Counted from the stretch's first letter, positions 49,821-58,988 are shown. The stretch: 64,000 nt of DNA from WRHT01 sp031550525 (GCA_031550525.1 JAVBON010000014.1:124001-188000), one strand, 5' to 3'. Numbers and translations are program-made. The notes: a model not told the origin generated them from the sequence alone.

Positions 49821-51467
49821 ATGAAGCAAATATCAAAAAAATCCGGCGCGCGGCCACGTTATACCCGTCTGTGTATATTAGCCCTGTGTATGTTATTTTC
49901 GGGCGGATGCGCATTTGAACAATTGAGCGGCTCTTTTGCCGAAAATGATGTTACGGCAAGCGACCTTGCCGTGGCCGAACCCGAAGAACAGGCGGACGAC
50001 ACGCCGGACGAGCTGGTGGAAGTGCCGGAACTGCCGCAGGATGACGGCATACCTTTGAGTTTTGCCGAGCGCATAGCTTTTCACTCCACAGGCTATCTTG
50101 ACGCGGATCTGAGTCTTGAGGACAAACGCGCCGTTGAGCGACATTTCAAATACTATCTGCACAAACAGCGCCAGTTGTTTGAGCGTTATGTCGAGCGTAG
50201 CGAGGCCTATTTGCCTTATGTACGCAATACTTTTCGTGAAAAAGGCGTGCCGGATGAAATAGCCTACCTGGCTATTGTTGAAAGCGGTTTTAATCCCAAG
50301 GCCGTTTCCAGAGCCGGAGCCACCGGCATGTGGCAGTTTATGCGTTTTACCGGCCAACGTTACGGTCTGGAACAAAACGCTTGGGTAGACGAGCGCCGCG
50401 ACCCTTACAAAGCCACAGTTGCCGCCGCCGATTACCTTAACAGGCTTTATGACATGTTTGGCGACTGGCATCTGGCCATTGCCGCTTATAATGCGGGCGA
50501 GGGCAAAATCAACCGCGCAATGCTCAGCAGCGGGGCCGACAGCTTCTTCGAGCTCTGCCGCCTTAACGAAACCATACCGCAACGTAAAACCCGCCTTAAG
50601 CTTGAAACCCAGCAATATGTGCCCAGACTTCTGGCCGTGACCAAAATTATGCGTAACCTTGAAATTTTGGGGTTCACCGCGCCGGAAGAAAGCAAAGCCC
50701 TTGAGTTGCTGCCTGTAAAAGTAATGCCGGGCACCGACCTTGGCACCCTGGCCAATCAGTCCGGCCTGCGCTGGGATGAGTTTAAAAACCAAAACCCGGC
50801 ATACCGCCGCAACATAAGCCCGCCCAACTCCCATTCCGTGGCCTATGTGCCCCGCGCCAACCACGCAAAGGCAACTGCCTGGCTGGCCAAGTCAGAATCC
50901 GCGCGCTTTGCCGGGTGGCAGCAATATAAGGTGCGGCGCGGCGACAGCCTGTACGCTATAAGCAACCGCTATGGCGTTTCAGTGAGCGTGCTGCGCCAGG
51001 CCAACAACATGAACGGCAACGCCTTGCGTGAAGGCGCCGTATTGTTGGTGCCGGGCACCAGAGTTTCCTCCCCGTCTTATGCCGACAGTTCCTCCGGAGG
51101 CCACAAAGCGTCAAATGCGCAGCCTATTGCCGCTGGCTCAACCATTTACACGGTAAAATCCGGCGACAGCCTGTACAGCATTGCCCGCGCCTATGGCCTG
51201 ACGGTAAGCAGCATTCAAAAAGCCAACAGTATGCGCGCGGGTAATACCCGCCTGGTGGCCGGGCAAAAACTTGGCATACCTGCAAAAGCGCAAGCAACAG
51301 CAGTCTCTGCCCAATCCATTTCCGACGGCACGCTTGTAGTGCAAAAGGGCGATACCCTTTACGGGATTGCCGCGCAAAACAATACCAGCGTGGATGAGTT
51401 GCTGCGCCTTAACGGGCTGCGGCGCAACCAGCCAATAATGCCGGGGCAAAAAATAAAGCTGCCTTAA
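49821..51467 (+). CDS. Membrane-bound lytic murein transglycosylase D-like lipoprotein
   Basis: Peptidoglycan-cleaving lipoprotein of 548 residues. The signal peptide has the lipobox LFSGGC. An acidic linker follows; the SLT domain (about 125-280) has the catalytic Glu in LAIVESGFNPKAVSRAGAT and GMWQFM, then AAYNAGEGKINRA. Three LysM repeats bind glycan: YKVRRGDSLYAISNRYG (about 368), YTVKSGDSLYSIARAYG (about 442) and LVVQKGDTLYGIAAQNN (about 505). The domain order matches MltD. The ATG at 49821 gives the signal peptide at the N-terminus; the longer frame to 49695 does not. Confidence 0.93.
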   Translation: MKQISKKSGARPRYTRLCILALCMLFSGGCAFEQLSGSFAENDVTASDLAVAEPEEQADDTPDELVEVPELPQDDGIPLSFAERIAFHSTGYLDADLSLEDKRAVERHFKYYLHKQRQLFERYVERSEAYLPYVRNTFREKGVPDEIAYLAIVESGFNPKAVSRAGATGMWQFMRFTGQRYGLEQNAWVDERRDPYKATVAAADYLNRLYDMFGDWHLAIAAYNAGEGKINRAMLSSGADSFFELCRLNETIPQRKTRLKLETQQYVPRLLAVTKIMRNLEILGFTAPEESKALELLPVKVMPGTDLGTLANQSGLRWDEFKNQNPAYRRNISPPNSHSVAYVPRANHAKATAWLAKSESARFAGWQQYKVRRGDSLYAISNRYGVSVSVLRQANNMNGNALREGAVLLVPGTRVSSPSYADSSSGGHKASNAQPIAAGSTIYTVKSGDSLYSIARAYGLTVSSIQKANSMRAGNTRLVAGQKLGIPAKAQATAVSAQSISDGTLVVQKGDTLYGIAAQNNTSVDELLRLNGLRRNQPIMPGQKIKLP

Positions 51468-51529
51468 ATAGTCATATTTCACAGTCCCTCCGCATGAGAG
51501 ACTGTGCATAACCTGCCAGGGGAACTGCC

Positions 51530-53161
51530 CTGAATATAATCATCATAAACCTCACGCGCTTTGGCGATCAATTGCAAAGTCAGGCAGGCATAAACGCCTT
51601 GGCCTCTCTTGATGCGCCCGTGGGTGAAAAAAACCGCGTTTATCTGGTTTGCCTGCCAAACTTCGCATCAAGCGCGGTTTTTCTTAATAATACTGAGCGA
51701 GCCTGCCCCCTGCCGCGTGACGGTTTTTTAAGTAAACTTCAAGAAGACTGGCCAAGCGCAGCTGCGGATTTGTGGCAGTGGCGGGACGAGATTTGGCAAA
51801 ATTGCAAGCCGGATTTGGTGTGCAACCTCACGCCTACTGTGCCTGGGCGGCTGTTGGCGCGCTTTTTGGCTGGAGATGCCCCAATAACGGGATTTGGACT
51901 TGACGAATACGGTTTTGGCACAGCCTCGCCCTGGGCCGCTTTTTTTCAAGGCTCTTCACGCAAACGCTCGGTAAGCCCGTTTAACCTTGTGGATTTATTC
52001 CGGGCTGTGGCCGGCTCTAGCCGTGGTCTGGCCGGAGACTCCGCTTTGGCGGCGCCTGAGCCGGATATCAACGTTGACAAAATATTGGCCGATGGCGCGG
52101 CGGACGCAAAAGAACTGAAAGGCATGGTGGCCTTTCAGCTGGGAGCCAGCGAAGACAGACGCCGCTGGCCGGTGGAATTTTTTGCCGAGCTTGGCGACGC
52201 GCTGTGGCACAGTGCAGGCATGTTGCCTGTGCTTTTGGGCAGCGCGGACGAAGCTGCTTTGGCCGCGCGCTATGCGCAACACAGTAAAAGCCCGCATCTG
52301 TCGCTGGCCGGGCGCACCAGCCTGCAAGATCTGGCCCGTGTGCTGCTACAATGCCGCTTGCTGGTCAGCAACGATACCGGCACCATGCACCTTGCCGCCG
52401 GGCTGGGCTGCCCTGTTCTGGGTATTTTTCTGGCAACGGCGCAGTGTTGGGATACCGGCCCGTATCAGGAAAACAGTTGTTCCATCGAGCCGGGGCTCAG
52501 GTGCCACCCCTGCGCCTTTGGCACGGAATGCCAAAACGAGCACATATGCCGTTACGCCATTGCGCCGGAACTTGTAACAAGCCTGGCCCAAGGCTTTTTA
52601 CGGCATGGCCGTTGGCCGGAGGCCGGAGCAGCGCAGCCGGACGGCCCCATGCCGCCTTTCGGCGGCGAGGCGGAGCGCGCGCGTGTATGGCGCGGCGTTA
52701 AAGACGCGTTCGGGTTTATGGATTTACAGTCGTTGTCCGGCCACGCCAAAGACGCGCGTACCCTATGGTTTTTGGAACAGCGGGACTTTTTACGTCAATT
52801 TCTTGACCGTGACCCGGCCCGGCAATTTGTTTACCGCGCCCCTGATATAGGTTTTGAATTCCCAACGGCGGAAAAGGAAAAACTTGCCGCTGAATTGGCT
52901 GTGCTAAACGGCCAGCTTACCTTGCTGCTGGAGCTGGGTAAAATGCTGCGGCTAAAGCCCCTGCCCCCCTTGCGCGAGCGCTTTGTTTCCGCCCTGCACA
53001 AGACCTCCGCGGCCTTTGAGGCGGCATCCTATATGCTGGCCCTTGGCCTGCTTTGGCGGGTGGAAGTGCAGGAGCAAGGCGACAACCTTGAAAACGCCCT
53101 TTTGTGCATTGAGCAGTACTTTAATCTTATTTCATCATTATTACAAAGAGTTAACGGTTAA
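51530..53161 (+). CDS. Glycosyltransferase family 9 (heptosyltransferase-like) with CTG start
   Basis: Protein of 543 residues. Its N-terminus reads NIIIINLTRFGDQLQSQAGI, the classical GT9 start (NILIINLTRFGDLLQTQP in relatives), but only when translation begins at a CTG at 51530. An in-frame stop at 51509 rules out an upstream start, and the next candidate (TTG at 51572) would cut into the motif. AGGGGA lies six bases before the CTG. Further marks are SNDTGTMHLAAGLGCPVLGIF (20 shown: NDTGTMHLAAGLGCPVLGIF) and a cysteine cluster CHPCAFGTECQNEHIC. The last 150 residues are extra. It probably transfers a sugar to LPS core or to flagellin-like protein. Confidence 0.88.
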   Translation: MNIIIINLTRFGDQLQSQAGINALASLDAPVGEKNRVYLVCLPNFASSAVFLNNTERACPLPRDGFLSKLQEDWPSAAADLWQWRDEIWQNCKPDLVCNLTPTVPGRLLARFLAGDAPITGFGLDEYGFGTASPWAAFFQGSSRKRSVSPFNLVDLFRAVAGSSRGLAGDSALAAPEPDINVDKILADGAADAKELKGMVAFQLGASEDRRRWPVEFFAELGDALWHSAGMLPVLLGSADEAALAARYAQHSKSPHLSLAGRTSLQDLARVLLQCRLLVSNDTGTMHLAAGLGCPVLGIFLATAQCWDTGPYQENSCSIEPGLRCHPCAFGTECQNEHICRYAIAPELVTSLAQGFLRHGRWPEAGAAQPDGPMPPFGGEAERARVWRGVKDAFGFMDLQSLSGHAKDARTLWFLEQRDFLRQFLDRDPARQFVYRAPDIGFEFPTAEKEKLAAELAVLNGQLTLLLELGKMLRLKPLPPLRERFVSALHKTSAAFEAASYMLALGLLWRVEVQEQGDNLENALLCIEQYFNLISSLLQRVNG

Positions 53162-53243
53162 CATTAAAACTTGGCCCGCAATTTGCATTGAACTTGGCAT
53201 CAATCCGCAAATTATTCCCGTTTGGGGAGGCAAGGAGAATGCT

Positions 53244-53846
53244 ATGATCGTTATTGATGGCCGTAAAAGCAATATGCAGGTGGGCAATTTTGCCAACCTG
53301 GAAGAAATTCTTGTAAAAATGATGGAAGAGGAACTTGGCGACCGCATTGTAACCGACGTGCTGGTAAATGATGAAGCCTTCAGCGAGCTTTATCCGCACC
53401 AGGCGGAAGATATTGAAAGCGCCGAAATCCAGAAAGTCGAAATCCGCTCCGTTTCCGTGCAGCAAATGGCAGGCGAGATTACCACCGAGCTGTATAAGGT
53501 TATATCCCTTATGACTGGCGGCGCTACCCGCGCGGCCACCCTGCTGCGCAAGGCCGAAATTGGCGCCTCTTTGGAAGTTGTGGCCGACATTATTGATGTA
53601 ACCCGCCACTTCCTTGGCACTGTGGCCCTGCTGCGTAACGAGTTTTCCATTGACCGCTCCGAAGAACTGGCCCCTCTGGTGGAAAAAATGAGTGGTCTGC
53701 TGGACGAAATGTCTGAGATGATTAGTCAGGAAGACTGGTTCCTGCTGGCGGATCTGGCTGAATACGAATTCCTGCCCACCTGTGAAGAGTGGAATTCCGT
53801 GCTTGGCAACCTGGCTCAGGATATAGCCGAGTATAAGGTAGCGTAG
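53244..53846 (+). CDS. Conserved hypothetical protein, acidic and helical
   Basis: Protein of 200 residues, strongly acidic, mostly helical, no signal peptide. It begins MIVIDGRKSNMQVGNFANLE and has long amphipathic stretches (LAPLVEKMSGLLDEMSEMIS). AAGGAG lies seven bases before the ATG at 53244. The next gene starts two bases after its stop and the GT9 gene ends 82 bases before, so the three form a unit. In related bacteria such units lie near flagellar genes (recollection, not shown here). No family recognised. Confidence 0.75.
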   Translation: MIVIDGRKSNMQVGNFANLEEILVKMMEEELGDRIVTDVLVNDEAFSELYPHQAEDIESAEIQKVEIRSVSVQQMAGEITTELYKVISLMTGGATRAATLLRKAEIGASLEVVADIIDVTRHFLGTVALLRNEFSIDRSEELAPLVEKMSGLLDEMSEMISQEDWFLLADLAEYEFLPTCEEWNSVLGNLAQDIAEYKVA

Positions 53847-53848
53847 CA

Positions 53849-54223
53849 ATGCATCCAAGCATTGACATGCTTGAGCAAGTGGTGCGGCTTTCGCGGCATG
53901 AGTTTGAGCTTCTGGAGCGTGACGATGCCGAGGGGCTTGTGGAAAACGCCAACTTGCGCGAGCGCCTCTTGCAGGATGCGTGGCTTGGTAAAGCTGGATG
54001 CGATGAGATGGAATTCTCTGGGTTGCTTCGTGCCATTCAGGATTTGCAAAACAAACTTGATGAGCGTGCTACAACTCTTATGCGCCAGACGCGTGCCGAG
54101 CTTGAAGAGCATAGAGGCGAGGTAAATGAGCGCAAAAAAACCACTCAGGGCATTCTGGGGTATTGCAAGGTAGGGTTGGACAGGCCCCAAACCAACGCCA
54201 GAATTTTCAGAAAATTCTCTTAA
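53849..54223 (+). CDS. Small coiled-coil protein, possibly FlgN/FliT-like
   Basis: Protein of 124 residues, predicted entirely helical: MLEQVVRLSRHEFELLERDD, then LQDLQNKLDERATTLMRQTR-like heptads, ending GRPQTNARIFRKFS-like. Size, helix content and the C-terminal Arg-Ile-Phe-Arg tail recall flagellar export chaperones of the FlgN/FliT type, but no motif proves it. It starts two bases after the preceding stop. A terminator follows. Confidence 0.6.
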   Translation: MHPSIDMLEQVVRLSRHEFELLERDDAEGLVENANLRERLLQDAWLGKAGCDEMEFSGLLRAIQDLQNKLDERATTLMRQTRAELEEHRGEVNERKKTTQGILGYCKVGLDRPQTNARIFRKFS

Positions 54224-54263
54224 CATTACATAAAAGTATCACGCAATTTGCCGTAAGGCTGTG

Positions 54264-54314
54264 CAAAAAACCGGTTTGCTGTAAAATTGACACTTACGGC
54301 AAACCGGTTTTTTG
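54264..54314 (+). terminator. Terminator of the GT9 unit
   Basis: 21-base arms 54264-54284 and 54294-54314 pair with one G-T, core AAAACCGGTTTGC, ending in TTTTTTG. It lies 40 bases after the small coiled-coil gene. Confidence 0.88.
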
Positions 54315-54608
54315 CGCGCATTTGCGGAATTTTCCGGCGAATCTGGCAATGGAGCGCCAGTTTGGGGCAGATAACGTACCTGGGTGTATATGCTGCAATA
54401 TTGGCATGGCCATCATGCATGCCCATATTTATGTGGCGAAAATAATGACTCTTTGCTAATCCGTAAATATGCATAATGCTCAACAATGGGCAAAGGATAA
54501 TACCATAGTGTAATCTGCGCTACAAGGCTATTTTGGCGTTTAATGATATTCTTTCCTTAAGGTGTTTCCAAACCACATAATCTGCAACCACTAACCGGAA
54601 GGTGCGAC
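54315..54608. other. Non-coding leader of nhaC
   Basis: No gene is seen. An imperfect palindrome AATATTGGCAT...ATGCCCATATTT lies at 54397-54430 and may be an operator. The end of the stretch supplies the GGAAGG ribosome site of nhaC. Confidence 0.35.
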
Positions 54609-56072
54609 ATGCAAGAAAAAAGTGAACAGGACGCGCGCAAACCCAGTTTGATTTGGGCTCTGCTATGCTTTTTACTACCAATAGCTATCATTCTGTATGG
54701 TACGGTTATAATAGCTCTTCGTCCGCCTGTCCTGCCGCTTATAGCCGCAGTGGCCTTGGCCGGGGCCATGTGCTTGGTGCAAGGCTACAAATGGTCTGAA
54801 CTGCAGGACGGCATGTTCGTGGCCCTTGGCCGCGTGCAGATTGCCGTGGCCATTCTTGTGCTGGTGGGCATGATCATTGCCGCCTGGATAGCCTGCGGCA
54901 CTATTCCGCTGCTTATCTACTGGGGCTTGCAACTTATATCGCCCAACTATTTTCTGCTTTCCTGCCTTATTTTGTGTTCAGTGGCATCAGTAGCCACCGG
55001 CACTTCAGTGTCCACCATGGGCACGGTTGGCGTTGCCCTGCTCGGCATGGGCACGGCCATGGGCTTTCCGTTGCACATTACCGCCGGCGCGGTTATTTCC
55101 GGCGCTTATTTCGGCGACAAGATGTCTCCCATTTCCGATACCACCAACATTGCGGCCTCCGTATGTGAAGTTCCGCTCTTCCAGCACATCGGCTCCATGA
55201 TGTGGACAACTGTTCCCGCCTTTATAGTCTGTATGGTGCTGTACACCATTCTGGGCTTCAGCCATGTTGCGGATGCAGCCGCCTCCACCGGCAACATCGA
55301 CGCCATTCTCACCGGCATAAAAGCCAACTACTCGCTTTCGTGGCTGGGCCTTTTGCCGCCTATCGTCATGATTGTGCTGGCTTTCATGCGCTTCCCCGTA
55401 TTGCCGGTGCTCGCGGCCTGTCTGATTACCGCCGTTGCCCTGTGCTTTGTTGAAGGCCTTGGCCTGGTGGACATAGGCAAATTGCTCACCAACGGCTATG
55501 TTTCCAAAACCGGCGTAAAAGATGTGGATACCCTGCTCTCGCGCGGTGGCGTAATGAGCGTTATGGCAACGGTGTTGCTTATGAGCTCCGGCGTCGCCTT
55601 TGGCGGCATTTTGGAAAAAGCCCGTGTCTTTGACGTTCTGATTGAGGGCCTGCTCAAGGCCATAAAAGGCACTGCCGGCATTATAGTATCGGCAGTGGCT
55701 ACCGGACTTTTCATAAACCTCGGCACCGGCAGCCAGGTGCTGGCCGTTATAGTGCCCGGACGCGCCTTCAACAAGGCCTTTAAAAAGGCCGACATTCACG
55801 GGGCCGTGCTCTCGCGCGCCTGTGAAGATACCGGCACTATTACCTGCCCGCTTGTTCCGTGGAGCGTGCACGCCTTTATTATTATGGGCATCTTGGGCGT
55901 AAGCGCGTGGGATTTCGCGCCTTATGCCTTCCTTAACTGGATTGTGCCAGTTTTCTCGGTGCTCTTTGCCTTCCTCGGCATAGGCGTGTGGCACAGAGAC
56001 GGAACGCCTTACGGAATTGGCCGTAAAATAGCGGCGGAACCGGCTTACGCCGAAGAACAAATGAAGAAATAG
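54609..56072 (+). CDS. nhaC: Na+/H+ antiporter NhaC family
   Basis: Inner membrane antiporter of 487 residues with about 11-12 helices. NhaC-family landmarks are VGMIIAAWIACGTIPLLIYWG near 80 (20 shown: GMIIAAWIACGTIPLLIYWG), SVASVATGTSVSTMGTVGVA, ISGAYFGDKMSPISDTTNIA and, later, LFINLGTGSQVLAVIVPGR and EDTGTITCPLVPWSVHAF. It exchanges cytoplasmic Na+ for protons. GGAAGG precedes the ATG. It is monocistronic with a palindromic element directly behind it. Confidence 0.95.
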   Translation: MQEKSEQDARKPSLIWALLCFLLPIAIILYGTVIIALRPPVLPLIAAVALAGAMCLVQGYKWSELQDGMFVALGRVQIAVAILVLVGMIIAAWIACGTIPLLIYWGLQLISPNYFLLSCLILCSVASVATGTSVSTMGTVGVALLGMGTAMGFPLHITAGAVISGAYFGDKMSPISDTTNIAASVCEVPLFQHIGSMMWTTVPAFIVCMVLYTILGFSHVADAAASTGNIDAILTGIKANYSLSWLGLLPPIVMIVLAFMRFPVLPVLAACLITAVALCFVEGLGLVDIGKLLTNGYVSKTGVKDVDTLLSRGGVMSVMATVLLMSSGVAFGGILEKARVFDVLIEGLLKAIKGTAGIIVSAVATGLFINLGTGSQVLAVIVPGRAFNKAFKKADIHGAVLSRACEDTGTITCPLVPWSVHAFIIMGILGVSAWDFAPYAFLNWIVPVFSVLFAFLGIGVWHRDGTPYGIGRKIAAEPAYAEEQMKK

Positions 56073-56080
56073 CTGCTTTA

Positions 56081-56230
56081 GGGGCTGTTTCTAAAAAGAC
56101 GGATTTTGTTCCCTGGCAAGGAAAGCGCAGATTTTTGTCCAGGGATAGTACTCTGATAGTACAGCCCTGGATAAAAATCGGCGTTTGACGCAGTCCAGGG
56201 GGCAAAAGACGCTTTTTAGAAACAGCACCC
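56081..56230. repeat. Long palindromic intergenic element, copy 7
   Basis: 150 bp, starting 8 bases after the nhaC stop. The ends GGCTGTTTCTAAAAAGACG and CGCTTTTTAGAAACAGC pair. The apex is GTACTCTGATAGTAC. It is the closest relative of copy 5 in sequence and structure. Confidence 0.8.
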
Positions 56231-56243
56231 AGGGTATATCAAA

Positions 56244-56281
56244 ACAAATGCGGGCTTCCCAAAACGGGAGCCCGCATTTGT
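56244..56281. terminator. Bidirectional terminator
   Basis: ACAAATGCGGGCTTCCC (56244-56260) pairs with 56266-56281 apart from one bulged T. It lies between nhaC and the leftward ferredoxin-like gene and is followed by TTT. Confidence 0.85.
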
Positions 56282-56309
56282 TTAACACATTAAGAGCACA
56301 AGACATATT

Positions 56310-57020
56310 TTAACGCTGTAACTCTTTTCCTTCAAAATCCACCACTACGTGGAGCGCTTGCAGTTTTATACCGCTTGCGCGCAAACTTTTCTCGGCAAGC
56401 ATGGCAGTGCCTTGGCAGCATGGCACCTGCACGCGCAGGCTGGTAAGACTTTTGGGAGAAGACGCGCCCAGCAGAGCGCCCAAGCGTTCGGCAAGTTCCG
56501 TAACATTCTCAAACTTAGGGCATACTGTAATCACCCGGCGGTTTTCAGCGTACCTTCCCTTAAAATTATCTATCAAGGGCGCTGCGCAATCGGCACAGAG
56601 CAAGATATCGGCATTTTGAGGCAAGGTATTGATCAGCCGGAGCTTTAACGGCCACTCGGCCTGCCTTTGCGGCATCTGTTCCGAAATGCCGCAAAAACCT
56701 TCCCGCACAGGCGGCAAGCCGCCAGCGCCCATGGGGTTACCCCTTGGCAAAGACACCGTATCGGCCAAAGGCACGCCGCCATGCTGCTGTTGCAGCTTGC
56801 GCACCGCTTCTTCATCAAAAGGGGCGGCCTCACGCTGAACAATTTTAAGAGCGCCGGTGGGGCAGCCTTTAAGGCAGTTGCCTAGGCCGTCGCACAGGTG
56901 CTCGCCAATAACTTTGGCCTTGCCGTTCTCAATACGCAGGGCGCCCTCGGCGCAATCCAGAATACACAAGCCGCAGCCGGTGCAAAGTTCTTCATTTATC
57001 TCTATAATATTTCTGAGCAT
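56310..57020 (-). CDS. 4Fe-4S ferredoxin-like partner of Hcp
   Basis: Protein of 236 residues. The N-terminal dicluster ferredoxin has CTGCGLCILDC (about 13-23) and CDGLGNCLKGC (about 43-53), each followed by a Pro- or Glu-containing ligand loop as in bacterial ferredoxins. The rest (about 110-236) is a separate domain with CADCAAPLI and VPCCQGTAML. Such proteins are encoded next to hcp in Desulfovibrio and are taken as its electron donor. It follows hcp by 154 bases on the same strand. Confidence 0.88.
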   Translation of the reverse strand: MLRNIIEINEELCTGCGLCILDCAEGALRIENGKAKVIGEHLCDGLGNCLKGCPTGALKIVQREAAPFDEEAVRKLQQQHGGVPLADTVSLPRGNPMGAGGLPPVREGFCGISEQMPQRQAEWPLKLRLINTLPQNADILLCADCAAPLIDNFKGRYAENRRVITVCPKFENVTELAERLGALLGASSPKSLTSLRVQVPCCQGTAMLAEKSLRASGIKLQALHVVVDFEGKELQR

Positions 57021-57174
57021 GGTTCCGCCCGCTTGAGTTTATTGCGGTTATGCCTGGTAACAAAATAGTGCCGCCGAACATATTTTAAAACCAGTGTTCC
57101 TTTATATAAAAACTTGAATTCCCGAATTGCGTCAGCCGTGCCCGGTCGCTAATGCAACCGGGCACGGCTGGAGG

Positions 57175-58821
57175 TTAATGCAATATAGCCTTCAAATCCT
57201 GCTCAGGAGTGCTGATGGGCGCGATATTGTAGTTCTGCACCAGATAATTGAGCACATTGGGGGTCAGGAATGCCGGAAGCGTCGGGCCGAGCCGCATATT
57301 CTTTATGCCCAGGCTCAGCAGGGCAAGCAGCACCGCAACGGCCTTTTGCTCGTACCACGAAAGCACCAGGGACAAAGGCAGATCATTCACGCCGCAGCCA
57401 AAGGCATCGGCCAGGGCCAACGCTATTTTTACGGCGGAGTAAGCGTCGTTGCATTGGCCCACGTCCATAAGCCGGGGCAGGCCTTCAATGCTGCCCAGAT
57501 TTTTGTCGAAAAAGCGGAATTTTCCGCAAGCCAATGTCAGCACAATTGTATCCGGCGGGGTATTTTCAACAAACTCCGTATAGTAGTTGCGTCCGGGCCT
57601 GGCTCCATCGCACCCACCCACCAGGAAAAAGTGCTTTATATAACCGTTTTTAACAGCTCCCACCACCTTACCCGCAACGGCCATTACCGCGTTGTGGGCA
57701 AAGCCGGTGAACACGCTTTCGTTCTCGTGCTTTTTAACTTCGGCTTCGGCGGTCTCTTTGGTAAAGCCCGGCATGGATTGCGCCTTGGCGATAAGCGGGC
57801 CGAATTCTCCGTCTTGCAGGTGCGGCACGCCGGGCCATCCTACCAGACCAGTGGTAAACACGTTATGCGCGTAACTTTCCGCCGGGCGTTGTATGCAGTT
57901 GGTGGTAAAAAGCACCGGGCCGGGGAAAAACGGCAGTTCTTTAGCCTGGTTCTGCCAGGCCGTGCCAAAATGACCGGCAAAGTGCGAAAAGGCTTTCAGC
58001 TTTGGGTAAGCATGCGCGGGCAGCATCTCGCCATGGGTGTAAATATTTATGCCCTTGCCTTCGGTTTGCACAAGCAGCCTGTATAAATCCTTAAGATCAT
58101 GCCCTGTTACCAGAATTGCCTTTCCGGGCCTGGGCTTCAAAGAAACCATGGTAGGCGCAGGGTGGCCGTAGGTTTTGGTGTTGGCTTCGTCCAGCAGTTC
58201 CATGGCTTTCAGGTTAAGGCTGCCCACGTTCAACGCCTCACCCACCCAAGCCTGCAGATCGCGTTTTTTTCCGTCAAAACCGGCAAGCATGGCTTTGTAA
58301 AAATTGGTGTAATGCTCTTCGCTCTCCACACCCAGAATGGCCGCGTGGTCGGTATAGGCGGCCACGCCTTTAAGACCGAACAGCGCAGTTTGCATAAGCG
58401 AATTAATGTCGGCATCCGGGCTGAACGATTGTATGCTGTGGCGCGCGGCATCCTTTTCCAGCTCCGGCATGCTTTTGCCTATGCCGAAAGCCTCCAGTTC
58501 ACTGTTGGACTTAAGCAAATCCTTGCCGATTTTATCCGCCAGAATCTGCTTGCTTTTAATCACGCGCTGTAGCAAATGTTCCAAGGCTTTTTTGTCAAAA
58601 TTGACGTTGGTTAAAGTGGAAAAAAGCGCCTTGACCGCCAGATGATCCACATGCTTGTCGCGCACGCCTTTCTCTCTGGCCTGCAGGGCCACGGAAGACA
58701 AAGAGCGTATGGCGTACACCAGCACGTCCATAAGGTCGGACACTTCGCCCTGCTTGCCGCACACGCCTATCTTGGTGCAGCCCGTTCCAAACGCAGTTTG
58801 CTCGCATTGATTGCAAAACAT
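57175..58821 (-). CDS. hcp: Hybrid-cluster protein (hydroxylamine/NO reductase)
   Basis: Cytoplasmic redox enzyme of 548 residues that reduces hydroxylamine in vitro and nitric oxide in vivo under anaerobic nitrosative stress. The N-terminal CNQCEQTAFGTGCTKIGVCG (residues 3-22) gives the CxxC-x(8)-C-x(5)-C ligands of the class I proximal cluster. Hybrid-cluster ligands occur later, among them VTGHDLKDL, YTHGEMLPAHAYP, TTNCIQRP and LACGKFRFF. The length is typical. GAGAGGAGA precedes the ATG at 58821; the longer frame to 58869 is not used. Transcribed divergently from the HcpR gene. Confidence 0.97.
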   Translation of the reverse strand: MFCNQCEQTAFGTGCTKIGVCGKQGEVSDLMDVLVYAIRSLSSVALQAREKGVRDKHVDHLAVKALFSTLTNVNFDKKALEHLLQRVIKSKQILADKIGKDLLKSNSELEAFGIGKSMPELEKDAARHSIQSFSPDADINSLMQTALFGLKGVAAYTDHAAILGVESEEHYTNFYKAMLAGFDGKKRDLQAWVGEALNVGSLNLKAMELLDEANTKTYGHPAPTMVSLKPRPGKAILVTGHDLKDLYRLLVQTEGKGINIYTHGEMLPAHAYPKLKAFSHFAGHFGTAWQNQAKELPFFPGPVLFTTNCIQRPAESYAHNVFTTGLVGWPGVPHLQDGEFGPLIAKAQSMPGFTKETAEAEVKKHENESVFTGFAHNAVMAVAGKVVGAVKNGYIKHFFLVGGCDGARPGRNYYTEFVENTPPDTIVLTLACGKFRFFDKNLGSIEGLPRLMDVGQCNDAYSAVKIALALADAFGCGVNDLPLSLVLSWYEQKAVAVLLALLSLGIKNMRLGPTLPAFLTPNVLNYLVQNYNIAPISTPEQDLKAILH

Positions 58822-58914
58822 GGTATTCTCCTCTCTTTGGCAAAAGGTAATTTTTATACAGGCTAGCAAAGGGAATGCGCCGTGTCTGTGATATATTCTC
58901 CGCCTGCCTGATAA

Positions 58915-58966
58915 TCACGTCTGGCGCAATTAGACGTGAACGGTTAAGCCACCCCCGGTGGGGGTG
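58915..58966. promoter_or_regulatory. Candidate HcpR operators between hcp and hcpR
   Basis: TCACGTC (58915-58921) and GACGTGA (58933-58939) form a 7-bp inverted repeat with an 11-base spacer. A second palindrome CACCCCC-GGT-GGGGGTG lies at 58950-58966. Dyads of the first kind suit Crp/Fnr-type regulators such as HcpR encoded next door (inference). Confidence 0.5.
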
Positions 58967-58988
58967 TATGTCTGCAACCTACCTCGCC

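Noticed and set aside
6395..56230. The long palindromes as ordinary terminators
   Set aside because: They share sequence blocks, are 145-220 bp long, and lie before genes as well as after; separate normal terminators follow copies 5 and 7.
57127..58086. 319-codon open frame antisense to hcp
   Set aside because: Shadow of the strongly supported hcp gene; composition is His/Gln-rich and unlike a real protein.
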